From NCBI GenBank assembly GCA_020465985.1, contig JAANYP010004239.1, positions 186,001 through 250,000 of the forward strand: DNA of 64,000 nt. Direction: 5' to 3'. The notes under the pieces were generated by a model that searched no databases, was not told the DNA's origin, and worked only from the letters and a program-made list of their open reading frames with translations. Positions 27,269-38,785 of the stretch are shown here, in pieces. The translations under genes were made by a program, and so were the position numbers. The first letter of the stretch is position 1. The number at the start of each line of letters is the position of its first letter. This DNA comes from Centrapalus pauciflorus. Taxonomy: Eukaryota; Streptophyta; Magnoliopsida; Asterales; Asteraceae.

Positions 27269-29472
27269 TGTAACAACCTAACTTTAGATCTAGTCGTAAA
27301 ATCAGTAATATTTTGAGCCGATAATGTAATGATGTTACATTATTTGAATTATAATTTAATTAAGTAATGAAATGTTTAATTAAATTATATAAATATTTAT
27401 ATTATGAATTAATAAATTATTAAAGAAAATTAAATAAAAGAGATATAATATACAAAAATGAAAGTGGGTTAGCTAGCAAATATAACTAGATGAAGTATAT
27501 AAACGAAAATTATATTCAAAATTTCAGATTTACTCTCTCTCTCTAACTCTCTCTCTCTCTCTAACTTTCTCTCTCTACTCTCTCTCTACCTTCTCTCTAA
27601 AATTTCTTCCAAACCGACCGTCCGATTATCAAGATATATATACCGTTAGGAAGATCTCGGAGAATACTACACAAATATACTATCTTCTGCGTGATTTCAT
27701 ACGAATTTGAGGTAAGAATTTATATTTTTACGTTTCGTATATATTTCGGTATTTTCGAGTTGCTAGTTTAATGAAATCTAAAGCTATTTTTATGGAAATT
27801 AACTATAATAAGTATAATATAATCGAACATAGGCTTAATATTGATCATATTTGTGAATTATGCCTTAGAAATTCATGTTTTAGAGTTGTAAATATGATCA
27901 GATTCGAGAATGTTAAGATCAGATTCGAAAATGCATAGAACAGACTCGAAATGGAATTAAACTCGAAATATATTCGAATCTAACCATTAGATTCGAAAGG
28001 AGTTGATTTCGAATCTAATCCCCTAGACTCGAAATTGTTGTTCTCGAATCTGATTAGCTAGATTCGAACCATTGACTTCGAATCTATCTTCCCTAGTTTA
28101 GAATCTGTTGATTTCGAATCTATTTTCCCTAGAATCTAAAGAGCTAGTTTCGAATCTATTCCCTAGAATCTAATATGTGTGTGTTCGAATCTAATAACCT
28201 AAACTCGAATTATGCTCATTTGAATCTAAGCCATTCGAATCTAACTCAAATAGATTCGAATTTAGCATTTTTCGAATCTATTCCTTTTAATTCAAAGAAT
28301 GAGTTATGAACGAACAAGTTATCAGAATCAGATAAAATAAAGATTTAAAGATAAAAGACGATGATATTAATATGATTTGATATGATAAATTTTGGACAGG
28401 TTCAGTGAAATCCTGAACAAAGATTTAAAGATTTATAAAGCGGGTCAGATTTGATTTGACAGAGAATAGATTGAGATAAAATCCTGAGATAACTCAGGTG
28501 ACAGATTTTATATCTGTTTGATAAAGACCCAACACTGTGAGTTATAGATATTCAGATTGAACATGCATAGATCCGATTGAGATATATTGTTGTTGATAGA
28601 TTTATTGACATTCATTTATCAGCTGGATTGAGACCTGTGCACACCATGGATGGGTGTTGCCCAGTGGATCATGATAGCTATTTGACTATCTTTTCATATT
28701 GCATTTAATATTGCTTCAGACTTTGCTTTATGATTCATTGCTATCATGACTGCTATAGACATATGCTTACATCATTGATCAGACATTTGATAGATTGATT
28801 TAGCTTGACTAGCCCTTATGGTCTATTGTTCTAGACCCGGCTATTTCACCAGTTCTTATGAACTTGGTAATGACCTCCGATGTTCCGCCATATTGACTTA
28901 CTGGTAGCTAGCCCAGTATGTGGCTGATCCCCACGATTTAAGCGTGAGTGTGGCTTGAACATCATCCGATTCTATGAATCTATATCTCAATCATGAGGGC
29001 TGTAGCGGCAGCCAAGACATATCACGCTTAGATTTATGACTCCGCTTGACACGCATGTTAATATTGAAAATCTATAAACTCACTAAGCTTTGCTTACAGA
29101 TGTTGCATTATAATTTTACAGGTAAAGGCAAAGGAAAGTCACCTGCCGGACCTAGTTCTTAGGTCTACAAAGAATCAAGTCGAAGTTTTCATTGACCACT
29201 ACTCAACAAAATATTTCGGTACTGATTGGCAGATGAAACTGTGGTGGTATGGGTAGATTGAATTGATTATCTGATGACATGAACTAGATTAGAAAGTACC
29301 CTTTATAAGTTTAATTTGAAAACCGTAACTGTATTAAACTTAAATCCTAATATTTTGTACTGTAATTTTTAATTCCGCAATTAATTACTCTATCTTAGTT
29401 ATGGTTGATATCGTATTGCATGATGTGGGACCTAAACTGGTGAGAACTGCCTCGTAAGGGGTGGTCTTCACA
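27269..29472 (+). repeat. Gypsy 3' LTR (2204 bp)
   Basis: Nearly identical to 20167-22369. It is preceded by a purine-rich stretch (GTGGTGGAG, 27254-27262) that may serve as plus-strand primer. Confidence 0.95.
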
Positions 29473-29488
29473 TGTAGCCTCTCTGTGC

Positions 29489-31510
29489 TCATGGACTGAG
29501 CCATCTTCTTTGGAATGCCAGCTGAAAGGCAAAATTGATCAAGAATCTTCTATGCTCAGCCTTTGAATACCCTGTTGGCATTTTCCTCTTCCTCTCACTT
29601 TGCTTGATCACAAACCCTCTTAGGTAATCACCTAAGGTTTCATCATCTTGCATTGGGGCCTGGGTTTGCTGTTCTAGAGCCTGATCTTGTTCTTCTGCTA
29701 TTTTTCTGGCAATTTCAGCATCATAGGCAATCTGGGCTTCTCTAGAAGAAAATTTGTGCTTTGGAGACTCAATGAGAATGCCATTGCCCTTATTATTGGT
29801 AGCAGAAGGTGTAGCTTGGACTGTACTGATGGGAGCCTGAATTCCTTCTCTGATGACAACTCCAGTTGCTCTTGTAGAAGCAGCTTGAGTTTCTAGGCTA
29901 ACAGCTTGAGAAGCTGTTGGGACTGCTAGCCTAGAATCTTGGACTGTTGGAGCTGCGTGGACTGATTGAGGGATCTCCTGATTCTCCCCCTTTTTAGAAG
30001 CATTGGTTTGGTCAGGAGGACCTACAACCTTTGCCAATTGGGTTCGAATCAGTTGCTCTAATTTAATGATCTTATTTCCACAGAGGGTGAACCCTTTATG
30101 GAGATAATCCATTCTTTGGTTTTGAGCTGCTTCGGTCTGTCTGAGTGCAGTTATTTGTGCCCCCTGTGCAGCAATGATGGACTGATGGTATTCCAACATT
30201 GCTACAACAGGTTGCAGCTTAGGATCCGTCAAAAGCATAAGTTGCAGACTAGCCTCAAGATCAGCAAACAGATGTGGTGCTTGTGATCTATCACTGGCAT
30301 GAATACCAGAAGTAGAAACCTCTAGGCCCCTCTGTTCTTGGTACTAGGGACTTCCAGATGGTGCTTGCACACCTTCTGTTGCCATGGGTGTGGTCTTATT
30401 GATGTTGGCACTTTCCTGTGCCTCTTGTGCAGAAGCAACAGTAGTGTCAGCCACAGAATCTATATGGACAATCTCTGTTGAGATGTCCACCTCCTGATTG
30501 AGGTTGGGAGTGTCCTCAATGGGTGCCCTTTGGGTATTCTGTGCAGAAGTGTCCTCATGCACAGGGTTATTTGGCTCTTGTAAGAGGGCTGAGGAGGAAG
30601 GAGCTCCTGGTCCTCTTTTCCTTTTGTATAATTTGAGTGGGGATGTGGGCTTAGCAATAGGAACAGAAGGCATTTGAGTATCATGAGTAGTGGGTTGGGG
30701 TCCTGGGGGTGAAGCAGCAATGTTAGGCTGAGCCTGCTCAGGACACTCTCCTCTGTTTCTTGGAATGATCCCCAACATTGCAGAAGGCAATGGGACAGCA
30801 ACAGTCAAAACATTGGCACTTTGTTTTAGAAGACGTTTTATTGAAGGTAAAGAGTGCCTATGGGAAACATGAATCCTTTTATGTACATTGAAATTACTGC
30901 AAGTTCTTGCAATAATTTCAGCCAAAAATCTAGTATACATAAAAAATTTCCCATGTTTTAGGGCATGATGCCTTAGCATACCCTGAAAAATCATATTAGA
31001 AAAATTGAACTGTTGGCCGGTTGATAAACACACTAAGGCAGTGGCTATGTTTGATGAAAATTCTGACCAACCAGTTCTTTTTGGGCTTTTGCATTGCTGA
31101 ATAATATGTACAAGGTACTTCCGTTTAGGGGCAAAATTTGTTTTAAAGAAGGTATACGAATCAGCAGGACCCCTATATCCAATAGCATGAAGACCATTAT
31201 TTAAAGCAGTAAGAGATAGGTCTGATATACCTGAGGCATCTTGAAGATGCAGATGTTGGCGTATGATCTCCTCAGTGATAGAAACAGTGTTGCCATCAAT
31301 TTTGGATGTCAAAGATGTGACTCCATTAACAGTTTTGACTGAGGCGTATTTCCAGAACTATTCTATATGAGATATGTAGATAGTGGGATTGATATTAAGG
31401 GCATGATGGATATGTGAACTTCGAAGGAAGTCCATCATGTCATGGAACGGTTCAAGATCAGCGTGTTTGAGAGAGTATGGTAGACAGTTGTGTTCTTTGA
31501 CGAACTCCAT
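29489..31510 (-). pseudogene. Copia third ORF, N-terminal and middle parts
   Basis: The ORF starts at ATG 31510 (MEFVKEHN). After about 50 codons a TAG (31358-31360) replaces what looks like a Gln codon before FWKYAS. It then stays open to a TAG at 30344, continues in the same frame to 29489 and ends in a frame change just before the gypsy insertion. The N-terminal block (FHDMMDFLRSS, NPTIYISHI) resembles an ORF I recall next to copia pol in Asteraceae genomes, where it has been given unrelated gene names. The middle is Pro/Ser/Thr/Gln-rich and probably disordered, followed by a coiled-coil-like QTEAAQNQRMD region. Function of the family is unknown to me. Confidence 0.65.
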
Positions 31511-31871
31511 TGATGATTGATGGATTAGGGTTTCAGTGATGTGCGTGGGAATGGCTCAGAGAATCGAAGAAGGGTTGTGGAAGATATTTTGCAACTGGTA
31601 GTTACAATTGAACGAAACTGGAACCTTTAAAGGTTTTGAAAATATCTAAACCCGCGCACACACTTATGGAAATTACCAGATTACCCTGCACACTTTGACA
31701 GATCAAGTGAAACAACTAACAGTCCGAGAAAATGAACTAGCAGCTTGAGAAAAGACTCAAGCTGTTAGTTGAAAAAGTAAGTAAGTGGTATTGAAACAGT
31801 GACTCCCCCTTAATCAAGCATATGTGATAGACATAATTTTCATAGAATAAGAGAGAATGAAGAAAATAAAT
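31511..31871. other. Copia spacer between pol and third ORF
   Basis: No coding signal is visible. The words CAGCTTGA/TCAAGCTG recur here and in the 3' LTR. Confidence 0.5.
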
Positions 31872-32375
31872 TTAATCCATATTAACCATGCCAATATTTG
31901 ATACTAGGAAGGTAAATCTTCCTACATCAAATGGTTTTGTGAATAGATCAGCTAACTGATCATCAGTATGAATTTTGGTAACTTGGATTAATTTCTTCTC
32001 ATTACAGTCCCATATAAAATGAAATCTAATGTCTATATGCTTGGTTTTGGAAAATTTCACTGGATTTTGTACAATGCTAATTGCACTTGAGTTGTCAATA
32101 TAGATGGGAGTGGATAGGAAATTCATACCATAGTCTCTCAGTTGATTCTGAATCCACATTACTTGGGAGCAGCAACTTGCAGCTGCTACATATTCTGCTT
32201 CAGTAGATGAAGTGGAGACAGTTGTTTGCTTTTTGCACTGCCAAGAGACCAATCTTGCTCCCAAATATTGACATCCACCAGTTGTGGATTTTCTGTCAAT
32301 GTTGCATCCTCCATAATCACTGCCAGAATAGGCTGTTAACTCAAGAGGAGAGTCTTTAGGATACCAGAGGCCCAA
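31872..32375 (-). pseudogene. Copia RNase H domain, end of pol
   Basis: Contains the copia RNase H signatures YSGSDYGG, DRKSTTGG, STSSTEAEY, KTKHIDIRFHF and ADLFTKP, ending at IGMVNMD. It degrades the RNA strand during cDNA synthesis. A stop and frame break near 32445 separate it from the reverse transcriptase, so the pol frame is broken. Confidence 0.9.
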
Positions 32376-32444
32376 ATTTGGTTGGCCTTTGAGATATCTA
32401 AAGATTCTCTTAACAGCAACCAGATGAGAGTCCTTTGGAGAACA

Positions 32445-33713
32445 CTAAAACCTAGCACAAACACAAACAACAAACATAATATCAGGTCTAGAAGATGTTA
32501 AATACATGAGAGATCCTATAAGAGATCTGTATAAATGAATGTCCACATCTATTCCATCTTTTTCTGTATGGAGCTGCTTGTGAGGATCCATAGGAGTACT
32601 TGCAACTTTGGTATATTGGTACCCAAACTTTTTCAGTATGTCTTTGACATACTTTGATTGACTTATGAAGAGACCTGAGGGCTTCTGCTTGACCTGCAAT
32701 CCTAGAAAGAAGGTGAGTTCTCCCATTGAACTCATTTGAAACTTTTTGTGCATTAAAGCCTCAAACTCTTTGCACAGACTGTCATTGGTTGACCCAAAGA
32801 TGATATCATCAACATATATCTGTACAAACAGAATCTCAGATTTTATGGACTTTGTGAATAGTGTTTTGTCCAGAGTGCCTCTCTTGAACCCATTCTGTAG
32901 AAGGTAGGATGACAAAGTGTCATACCATGCTCTAGGAGCTTGGTGGAGTCCATAGAGAGCCTTGTCTAGTTTGTAGACTCTGTCTGGATACTTGTAGTCC
33001 TCAAAACCAGGAGGCTGACACACATATACCTCTTCTTCAATTGTACCATACAGAAAAGCAGACTTTACATCCATTTGATACACTTTAAAACCTTTAAAGC
33101 TTGCATAAGCTAAAAACAGTCTGATGGCTTCAATTCTTGCCACTGGAGCAAATACATCATCATAATATATGCCTTCCTCTTGAGTGTACCCTTGTGCTAC
33201 TAGTCTTGCTTTGTTCTTGATGACTATCCCTCTCTCATCCTTCTTGTTTCTGAACACCCATCTTGTACCAATGGCTCTCTTTCCTTTAGGAAGATCAACA
33301 AGTGTCCATACATTCTGAATCTTGAATTGTAGAAGCTCTTCTTGCATTGCCTCAATCCAAGATGAATCTTTCAAAGCTTCTGATGCCTTTTTAGGTTCTA
33401 GCTGAGACATGAAACAGGCATGTTCAAATGCAGCTAGACTAAATTCAGGAACTGCTGGTTCAACATCATCAGTCTCCTTGTGAATCATTGTCCTTGTTTG
33501 CAGAGGTGTACGTGGATCACCCATTATTTGATTGAGAGGATGATACTTGTGAACCCTGAGTGTAGGCTCTCTATCCGTCTGAAAAGAGGATCCAAGATTT
33601 GTATCATCTCCATCAGGACCAGTTGATGGTTCAGCTTCTGGAACAGCTTGACTTGAATCTGGGACTGTTTCCCTTTGTGTTGGAGCTGTTCTCTCAGGAC
33701 TTGGGAGCTGCAC
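32445..33713 (-). pseudogene. Copia reverse transcriptase domain
   Basis: Ty1/copia RT with KARLVAQGYTQ, YDDVFAPVARIE, QMDVKSAFL, YGLHQAPRAWY, YVDDIIFGST (the catalytic YVDD), FFLGLQV and YRSLIGSLMYL. The N-terminal ~110 residues are low-complexity linker between integrase and RT. The frame stops at 32445 after VCVCARF where related proteins continue into RNase H. Part of the broken minus-strand copia pol. Confidence 0.95.
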
Positions 33714-34133
33714 TTCATTGTCTGGATTTGAATCATGTTGAGCATTGAGAACCCCTGGAGGGTCACAAGACAGAAGTGGTATAAATGTATACTCATCCCA
33801 ATTATTTGAATCTGCAGCAGTTTGAAACTTTGGGCCAACAGCTTAATCATTTGTGCTACCAGCATGAGAATTTGTGTTGACAGCTTCAATCCTATTTTCA
33901 TCAGATTCTGCAGTATACTCAACAAAGCTCAGAGAATTTGCTAGTGAATCTAAATCAAACAACCAATCAGGACCAGTACCTTTGATATTTGCAGTATTTT
34001 CATTAAATTCAACATTGGCACTTTCTTCAAGGTTTTAGACACACTGTTATATACTCTATAGGCTTTGCTTTGATTTGAGTATCCTACAAAGAAACCTTCT
34101 TCAGCCTTACTTTCAAACTTACCTAAGTGAGTC
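33714..34133 (-). pseudogene. Copia pol linker, frame-disrupted
   Basis: Coding similarity continues from the integrase end into the linker in shifting frames (for example an EEGFFVGYSN-like stretch near 34090) with several stops. It joins integrase and RT and carries no catalytic motif. Confidence 0.6.
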
Positions 34134-36503
34134 TTAGTGTGAAGAATGGTACATGGACAGCCAAAAGGCTATTAAGGGTATTCTATTATGGAATAACTCA
34201 TAAGGAGTTTTTCCTTGTGATAGAACAACCTGAACCCTATTTAGAACATAACAGGCTGCATTAACTGCTTCTGCCCAAAAAGTCATTGGCAGTTTTGAAT
34301 CAGCTAGCATGGTTCTAGCAGCCTCAATTAATGTTCTGTTCTTTCTTTCAGCTACACCATTTTGCTGTGGTGTTCTTGGTGCACTATATTGCCTAGCAAT
34401 ACCTTTGGACTCACAGAAACTGTTTAGAATATGGTTTTTAAACTCAGTTGCATTGTCTGATCTTATCACCTTGACTTTTGAGTTGGATTGGTTTTCTATC
34501 TTAAGAATAAATGACTTAACTAGCTCAGCAGTTTCATCTTTAGACCGAAGAAAGTAGACCCAAGTAAATCTGGTGAAATCATCAACAATGACTAAACAGT
34601 AAGCCCTTTTATTCAAACTCAAAACAGATGTTGGACCAAATAGATCCATATGAATCAGATGAAGGGCAGAAGAGATTGAATTTACTTCTTTGGCCTTATG
34701 AGAAGTTTTGTGTTGCTTGCCTTTAAGACATGCTACACAATGATCATCACATATGAACTCCTTTTGTGGTAATTCTCTTACCAGGTTCTTTTTGACTAAA
34801 ACATTCATGGATTTGAAGTTCATGTGACACATCCTTCTGTGCCAGAAAGCAGACTCATTGGATGATGCATTGGATATTAAACAGCTTAAAGTACTTGATT
34901 TGGATAAAAGTTCTGTGTCCAAACAGTATACATTGTCCTTTCTTGGTGTTCTTAGTAAGACAGGATTTTCAGGAATTGTAAAATCTTTTGAAAGGACAAT
35001 GCACTCAGAATCTGTAAATAAAACAATATTTTGTTTGTCACAGATTTGAGACACACTCAATAAGTTATACTTAAGATTTTCAACATACAAAACATCATTG
35101 AAAATCATGTTGCCTGCGTTAACAGTACCTTTACCTGTAACCTTACCTCCTTTGGAGTTGCCTCCAAATGCAACAAATCTTCCTTCAAAGCCTTTGAAAT
35201 TTGACAAGCACTCAAAATTGTCTGTCATGTGCCTAGAGCATCCACTGTCCAAATGCCATCTTGTTTTATGAGGTGACCTGTGGTTGCCCTGCACAAATAA
35301 AAGCTTAGTTAGTAGTGGAGTAACCCAAACCAAGTTGGTTTTGGGTTGTCCTTGTGCATTAATATAACTAAACACTGTCTTTGATTTCTTATACTTAGTG
35401 AGATCCACTGATGGATTTTGTGAAGAGTACTTAGTTATCACATGAGGTATCCAGGTATTGTGTCCATCCTTTTCAATAACAGTCTCAGATGATCCATTAC
35501 CAGTCCCAACTTTGAGCCTAACAGTCTGATCTAAGTCTGTAGTGCTAACAGCTTGAGAATTTGCACTAGCAGTCTCAACTTTAGACTTGGTAGTTTCAAC
35601 ATTTGTATCAACAGGTTCACCTGAGTTTTTACCTTTAACACACCATATTTGTTTAAAATTTAATTTTGGTTTAGCTAAAACTTGTTTTTGGTGTGTGGAC
35701 TGTTTTTTATTAACTTTTGAGAACCTGTGATCAACTGTTTTCTTTGGAACTGATGCAGTAAGAGGTTTGGCCTTTGAATTTTTTGAATTTTGAGAGTTTG
35801 TCCTTTTATGAAACACAGTCTGTTTTGCAACAGATGGTTTATAAAAGCAATCCCTGGCCAAGTGATTTTTTCTGCCACAATGGAAGCATTTTTTGACTGT
35901 TTGAATTGGAAAACCAGTTTTATTGGACAATATCTGGTTCTTGTTCCTTTGATTTCCCCTTACCTGCTGTTGTTTGGGAAACTTTTGGACACCATGCTTT
36001 TGGCATGTGCAAACTGGAACATTTTTACCCTTTTTATTATTCTTTGAAGAAGATGCAGTGTTACAGTTAGAAGGTACAGAAACCTGTGGAGCAGCATTGC
36101 ATACACTCATCTTCTCCTTTCCTTTCTTATTGGGGATTTGGATTTCTATAAGTGCACTCATTGTTTTGTGTTCTTTCTCAACTGCCGTGCACTCACAGTC
36201 TCTATTTTGAATCAGATCTTCTTTAGATTCAGGACTGTTATCAAGGATAGGATCTACAGTGGTCATACACTCATCTAATGATTCATTAACAAGCCTATCA
36301 GCAACTTCACTCATTGGATGAATGTATTTGTTGTTGTATGGAGGTGGAGGGGCTCTGTATCCTATACCTTCTTTGGGATTGAGCTGAGATTTTACCTTAT
36401 CTTTAAATTGGACTTCCATTAGGTGTTCCAGCTTTTGATTTGCCAATTTGAAGTTTCCTAGATCTATATTGACAGATTCTAGTTTCTTATTAGCCTCTAA
36501 CAC
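34134..36503 (-). pseudogene. Copia gag end, protease and integrase
   Basis: Open for 789 codons. Order: charged coiled-coil-like region; second CCHC knuckle CFHCGRKNHLARDC (about residue 208); protease WHLDSGCSRHM (about 418); GAG-pre-integrase with the zinc-binding H-H-C-C pattern (WHRRMCHMN ... CVACLKGKQH); integrase DDE core (MDLFGPTS, SDNATEFKN, PQQNGVAERKNR). The last ~15 residues are out of frame, so the C-terminal part continues in another frame. Integrase inserts the cDNA; protease matures the polyprotein. Confidence 0.92.
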
Positions 36504-36520
36504 CTTTTGTTCAGTCTCTT

Positions 36521-37960
36521 CTAATTTTTATTTAGAGATTCTATTTTCTTATTCAGCTCCTTTTTCTCCCACTCATGATATGTTCTATCATGTCCCATTT
36601 GAATCTCATTATCCTTATAGTCATTGAACTGTTTTTCAAGATCTTCTATGACTAGCATGTATTCATATCTCCTTTCTTCCATCTTAGCTAGAGTTTTACA
36701 CATGCTCTCATTGTGATCTCTGTAGTTTTTAACCATACTTATACATGTTTGAGAGCAGAGTTTAGAATTTACCTCAGATGGTAGTTCAGTGAAGGAGACA
36801 TTTGATGTTTCTGCCATTAGAGCTTGATTTTGAAACTCTTCCTCTGTCTGATCACTCCAGTCAAACACATTGTCTTCTTAAGAGACAAGTGCTTGTGATG
36901 ATGAAGCCTGATTAGTCTGCTGAGGCCTTGATGACTGTTGACCTTGAGATCTGCATTCTCTGGCAAAGTGGCCAAGCTTGTGACATTTAAAACACTCGAC
37001 TTTTGACTTATCAAAAGCTGGTTTGCCTTCTGCTCTGGCTTGAAAGTTGGTTCTGCCAGTTCTTTTCAGAAACCTTTTGGCCCTCATGGTCAGCATTGCA
37101 TGTTGCCATTTCAGATCCATCTCTTCTAGATCATCTGGATGAATCTGTTCTAGATCTTCAGCATTTAGAGCAAACAGTCCATCATTAGCAACAAAAGCCT
37201 CATAATGAGCTTCAGTAGAGTTACCATCACCACCTGAAAAGGAATCACTGCAATTAGATTTTTCAAATGACTATTGAGCAGTGTTGTGATTATAAGAAAA
37301 AGATTTCTTTTTAGTGTCAATCTCAGTTTCAAACACTCTCAGACTGTTGTATAGATCATCCAGTTTTATTTCATCAACAGAGTCTTTTGTTCTCCATTGA
37401 GCAACATAAACTGTCCACTCTTCTCCAAGAGATCTAAGGAACTTTCTGTTGACCTCATCTTGATCCAGGCTGACTTTTGCACTTTCCTATTCACTTATCA
37501 GTTTGTTGAACCTATCAAAGATTTGAGTAAGGTTTTCATTCTTGCCACCAGAAAAGTTTTCATACTGTTGTTTCAAAAGATCCTTTTGATTTCTCTTGGT
37601 ACTGGCATTCCCAGCAAATCTTTTCTCTAAAGCAATCCAAAGAGAATGAGCAGTATAAAACTTTTTAAATTGATGTTGATAAACATTAGGAATGGCTATT
37701 TGTAGAAGTGTAAGAGCTTTCACTTCATTCATTCTAGCCTTTCTTTCAAGTTCAGTTTTTGGAGGAGTTTTGATGGGTTTGCCCTCAGCATCAAGTTCAG
37801 GATCAACTGCAGGAGGAAATTCAACAGCTTCCCATATGACATAATCAATGAATTGAATATGCTGTTGAATCCTGAGTTTCCACATCTCAAACTCAGTGGG
37901 CTTGAGCATAGGCACTTTGAGTCCTTGCCCAGATCCACTGCTGCTATTATCAAATTCCAT
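36521..37960 (-). pseudogene. Copia Gag, broken by stops
   Basis: Starts MEFDNSSS at 37960. The UBN2-like copia gag domain covers roughly the first 157 codons (WKLRIQQHIQ, LWIALEKRF, QIFDRFNKLI) to a stop near 37487. The same reading then resumes with further stops near 37273 and 36880. A CCHC knuckle CFKCHKLGHFAREC lies around 36960-37000 and is followed by an acidic, coiled-coil-rich tail ending at 36521. Gag packages the element RNA. At least three in-frame stops make it non-functional. Confidence 0.85.
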
Positions 37961-38022
37961 TGCAGAAAATTAAAATTTTTAAAAGAAAGCTTTCGACTTT
38001 GAAAAACAAAGAACGACCTGTG

Positions 38023-38034
38023 GCTCTAATACCA
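38023..38034 (-). promoter_or_regulatory. Copia primer-binding site (tRNA-iMet)
   Basis: On the minus strand TGGTATTAGAGC follows the LTR end by two bases. It has one mismatch to the standard initiator-Met complement. Confidence 0.85.
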
Positions 38035-38036
38035 CT

Positions 38037-38524
38037 TGTCAGGATCTGAATGTAACTACCCAAGATTAACTAATTTGAATTGATCAGAGTATAAATCAAT
38101 AATCTTGTACTGAATCAAAGTCTAATTAAGAAGTTTACGGAATAACACTTAATTATTTTAATAAAAGGTTTCAGAATCCATAACAGATAAATATAAATGA
38201 ATAAACAAAATTGCTTGTATTGCTGAACTGAATGATTACAATCACCTCTAATCTGTTTGATTAGACGAAGAACACAAATTGTTCTTAGGGTTTTACAACC
38301 TTAGAGGCTTATGAAAACTTAAACAAAAAGCAATTACAAACTTGAACGTGCAGAAACTTGATACAATAGAAAAACCTATTCTATGTATTTATAATGCTTT
38401 CTGATTTGTTTCCTTGAAGGACTCTGACTTCTCTGATAGTTAATATGCTGGAATCTTCGTGTAAATATCTTTTCCTGAATATCAGTACTTTCTGTTTATG
38501 AAACTGTTGAGCAGCATGAATCAC
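38037..38524 (-). repeat. Copia 5' LTR, lacking its outer ~173 bp
   Basis: Matches 18645-19132 almost base for base, then homology stops abruptly after ...ATGAATCAC. The missing part is the beginning of the LTR (U3), so the left promoter region and the target duplication are gone. Confidence 0.9.
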
Positions 38525-38785
38525 AAATATAAATTTAATTTATAACTTAAAATCATTATTGGTTTTCAATGTTAATAAATATCATAATCTAACATTAAAA
38601 TTAAATCTAAAATTTAAATTTATCAAGTTTTACACTAAATGCACAAATTTGAACATAAAATGCACAAATTTTGTCAAATGCATGAATTCGTACGTAAAGT
38701 GGACAATTTTATCATGATATGCGTAAACTTTTATATCAAATTCATAAATTCATCAAATGTATAAATTTTAACATTAAGTGCATAA
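38525..38785. other. AT-rich junction between copia remnant and Helitron
   Basis: Contains repeated words like AAATGCACAAATTT and AAATTCATAAATTC. No gene is visible. Confidence 0.5.

Larger units (their letters stand above)
20167..29472 (+). mobile_element. Ty3/gypsy chromovirus (Tekay/Del-like), complete and young
   Basis: LTRs at 20167-22369 and 27269-29472 flank gag-pol in the order gag, protease, reverse transcriptase, RNase H, integrase, chromodomain-like tail. The 5-bp target duplication TGTAG lies at 20162-20166 and 29473-29477, inside the copia third ORF. By eye I count about 14 substitutions and two small indels between the LTRs (about 99.3% identity), so insertion was recent; at the often-used rate of 1.3e-8 per site per year this would be a few hundred thousand years. 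Coding damage is limited to one frameshift and one stop. Confidence 0.95.
18645..38524 (-). mobile_element. SIRE-type Ty1/copia retrotransposon, truncated and interrupted
   Basis: Minus-strand order is 5' LTR (38524-38037, incomplete), primer-binding site, gag, protease, integrase, reverse transcriptase, RNase H, a third ORF, polypurine tract and 3' LTR. Integrase before reverse transcriptase places it in Ty1/copia. A long gag with two CCHC knuckles and an extra ORF after pol fit the Sirevirus lineage. A 9.3-kb gypsy element is inserted in the third ORF. Without that insertion it is about 10.6 kb. Many in-frame stops and shifts in gag, pol and ORF3 show it is no longer autonomous. Confidence 0.9.

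Noticed and set aside
34309..36210. Plus-strand ORFs of 60-85 codons
   Set aside because: They are antisense shadows of copia gag-pol.
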